Under the pieces are notes generated by a model. It ran no database searches and was not told the DNA's origin. It saw nothing but the letters and a program-made list of their open reading frames with translations. The translations under genes and the position numbers were made by a program. Shown here piece after piece: positions 63,119 to 64,000 of a stretch of DNA of 64,000 nucleotides (positions are counted from its first letter, which is position 1; the number at the start of each line of letters is the position of its first letter). The DNA comes from Candidatus Kapaibacterium sp. (GTDB lineage Bacteria; Bacteroidota; Ignavibacteria; Kapaibacteriales; UBA2268): contig CALHGZ010000010.1 in assembly GCA_938031175.1 (NCBI GenBank), positions 1 to 64,000 of the forward strand, written 5' to 3'.

Positions 63119-64000
63119 TTACTTATTTATCAACTTTTCAAATTCATCAATCATTAATTTTACACTTTTTTCCCACGAGTAATGTTGAAATACAAAACTA
63201 CGTGCCTTGTTACCGCTTAACTCAGAAATATCTGGATTTTTCATTAAGTAAATAATAATTTCAGCAAATGTGTGATGATCATCAGCGATGAAAATTCCAT
63301 TTTCCTGTGAGGCATTTATACCATCAGCTGATATTGAAGTTGCAACTACTGGTAAACCCATAGCCATAGCTTCAAGTATTTTTATTCTGACGCCAGCTCC
63401 GACAAATAAAGGTGCAACATACAAAGCAGCTCTATTTAAATAGGTTTGAACTTTAGGTACGTAACCAATAACGTTAACACCTAAATTTGAATAAGATCTC
63501 AACCATGAAGGAGGTGATTTCCCAATGAGTGTGAGAGATGCTTCAGGAAGCTCCTTTTTGACAATAGGCATAACTTTTTGAATAAGCCATTTGACGGCTT
63601 CAATATTATGAATCCATTTGTAAGTTGTAGCCAGTATAGCTTCATATTGATTCCTTTTAATTTTATTATCAATGGTCCAATCATTTGGATTAATGCCAGC
63701 ACCAGCAATAATTATTTTTGCTTCAGGAGCATTGGAACGAATTTCATCTAATTCATTTTGTGTGATGGCAAAGTTGACATCGGCTTGTTCGATGAATTCC
63801 AATTCTTTTCTCAACAAAAGTTCGCTTTGTCTGGAAAAATAATATCTTAACGGATGATAAATCGGAAACCTGAGAGTATATCTTTTCCAGATATTTGATT
63901 CAATATTGTGAATTCTAATTGCAAATGGTTTTCCAGTTGCATTTCTGATGGCTATTCCAAGCGGTGCTAAATAAGTATGATCAATATGAACTACGTCAAA
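63119..64000 (-). CDS. Glycosyltransferase family 4 (5' end outside window)
   Basis: The reading frame stays open to the right edge of the window, so the true start lies beyond it. The part visible gives HIDHTYLAPLG and RIHNIESNIWKRY in the acceptor half, which recall GT4 enzymes with an H-N-x-E motif. The donor half shows LTLIGKSPPSW, NVIGYVPKVQTYLNRA, APLFVGAGVRIKILEAMAMG and LPVVATSISADGI; the Glu in LEAMAMG is the donor-binding glutamate. It probably builds a surface polysaccharide. It converges with the DUF1338 gene, 7 bases apart. Confidence 0.85.
   Translation of the reverse strand, partial: FDVVHIDHTYLAPLGIAIRNATGKPFAIRIHNIESNIWKRYTLRFPIYHPLRYYFSRQSELLLRKELEFIEQADVNFAITQNELDEIRSNAPEAKIIIAGAGINPNDWTIDNKIKRNQYEAILATTYKWIHNIEAVKWLIQKVMPIVKKELPEASLTLIGKSPPSWLRSYSNLGVNVIGYVPKVQTYLNRAALYVAPLFVGAGVRIKILEAMAMGLPVVATSISADGINASQENGIFIADDHHTFAEIIIYLMKNPDISELSGNKARSFVFQHYSWEKSVKLMIDEFEKLINK

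Overview
The window is a 64 kb piece of an AT-rich chromosome from a Gram-negative member of the Bacteroidota/FCB group. Several proteins end in type IX secretion (T9SS) type A sorting domains. There are LPS genes (waaA, an LptF/LptG-type permease), a menaquinone prenyltransferase (menA), choice-of-anchor-D repeats, a DUF1800/DUF1501 pair and promoter-like TAnnTTTG boxes. The presence of motA and motB, a GldL/GldM-like pair and this gene set fits the Ignavibacteria/Kapabacteria side of the group better than classical Bacteroidia. That placement is inference; no rRNA is present. Coding density is high, convergent genes often overlap by a few bases, several genes seem to start with TTG, and no insertion sequence, prophage or CRISPR array was seen.

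Layout. 1-0.4 kb: 3' end of a T9SS-sorted protein whose sorting-domain coding region carries palindromic elements. 0.4-5.5 kb: NDH-2, a barrel/double-OmpA protein, menA and a CPBP protease. 5.6-15 kb: a secreted block of DUF1800, DUF1501 (Tat signal plus sorting domain), a 1664-residue LamG/anchor-D/cohesin-like protein and a YbgF-like lipoprotein. 15-20.2 kb: a PEP/pyruvate-binding protein with a nucleotidyltransferase-like tail, glutamate dehydrogenase with a clear terminator, and a CheY-like protein lacking the phospho-acceptor Asp. 20.2-23.3 kb: waaA, lplA and a crotonase. 23.4-29.6 kb: NAGPA-type phosphodiester glycosidase, NamZ-type muramidase, TetR-like regulator, TPR protein, and a HicB-like/CPBP/membrane-protein operon.

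29.7-47 kb is one co-directional run of 15 genes with mostly very short gaps: heparinase-like lyase, flippase, FtsX, LptF/G-type permease, a GldL/GldM-like pair (candidate T9SS motor), TolC, RDD protein, a MacA/MacB-type efflux system with two separate permeases, an MFS transporter and a GT4 glycosyltransferase. It reads as an envelope-biogenesis and export region.

47-51 kb (minus strand) is a signalling operon: a small domain protein, HDOD protein, PAS/GAF sensor kinase and receiver-kinase hybrid. It is followed by rseP, an RNase E/G, a 4.5S SRP RNA and a tRNA-Arg(TCT) expressed from facing promoters, and rsmE. 55-62 kb holds two small secreted proteins, a response regulator with a degenerate HD-GYP domain, motB, motA, a TPR lipoprotein and rpmB. 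The window ends with a DUF1338 protein and a glycosyltransferase cut by the window edge.

The points most worth a second look are the GldL/GldM-like pair, the palindromic insertions in the sorting-domain loop, the CheY-like protein with Glu at the phosphorylation site, the PEP-binding/nucleotidyltransferase fusion and the degenerate HD-GYP protein next to motAB.
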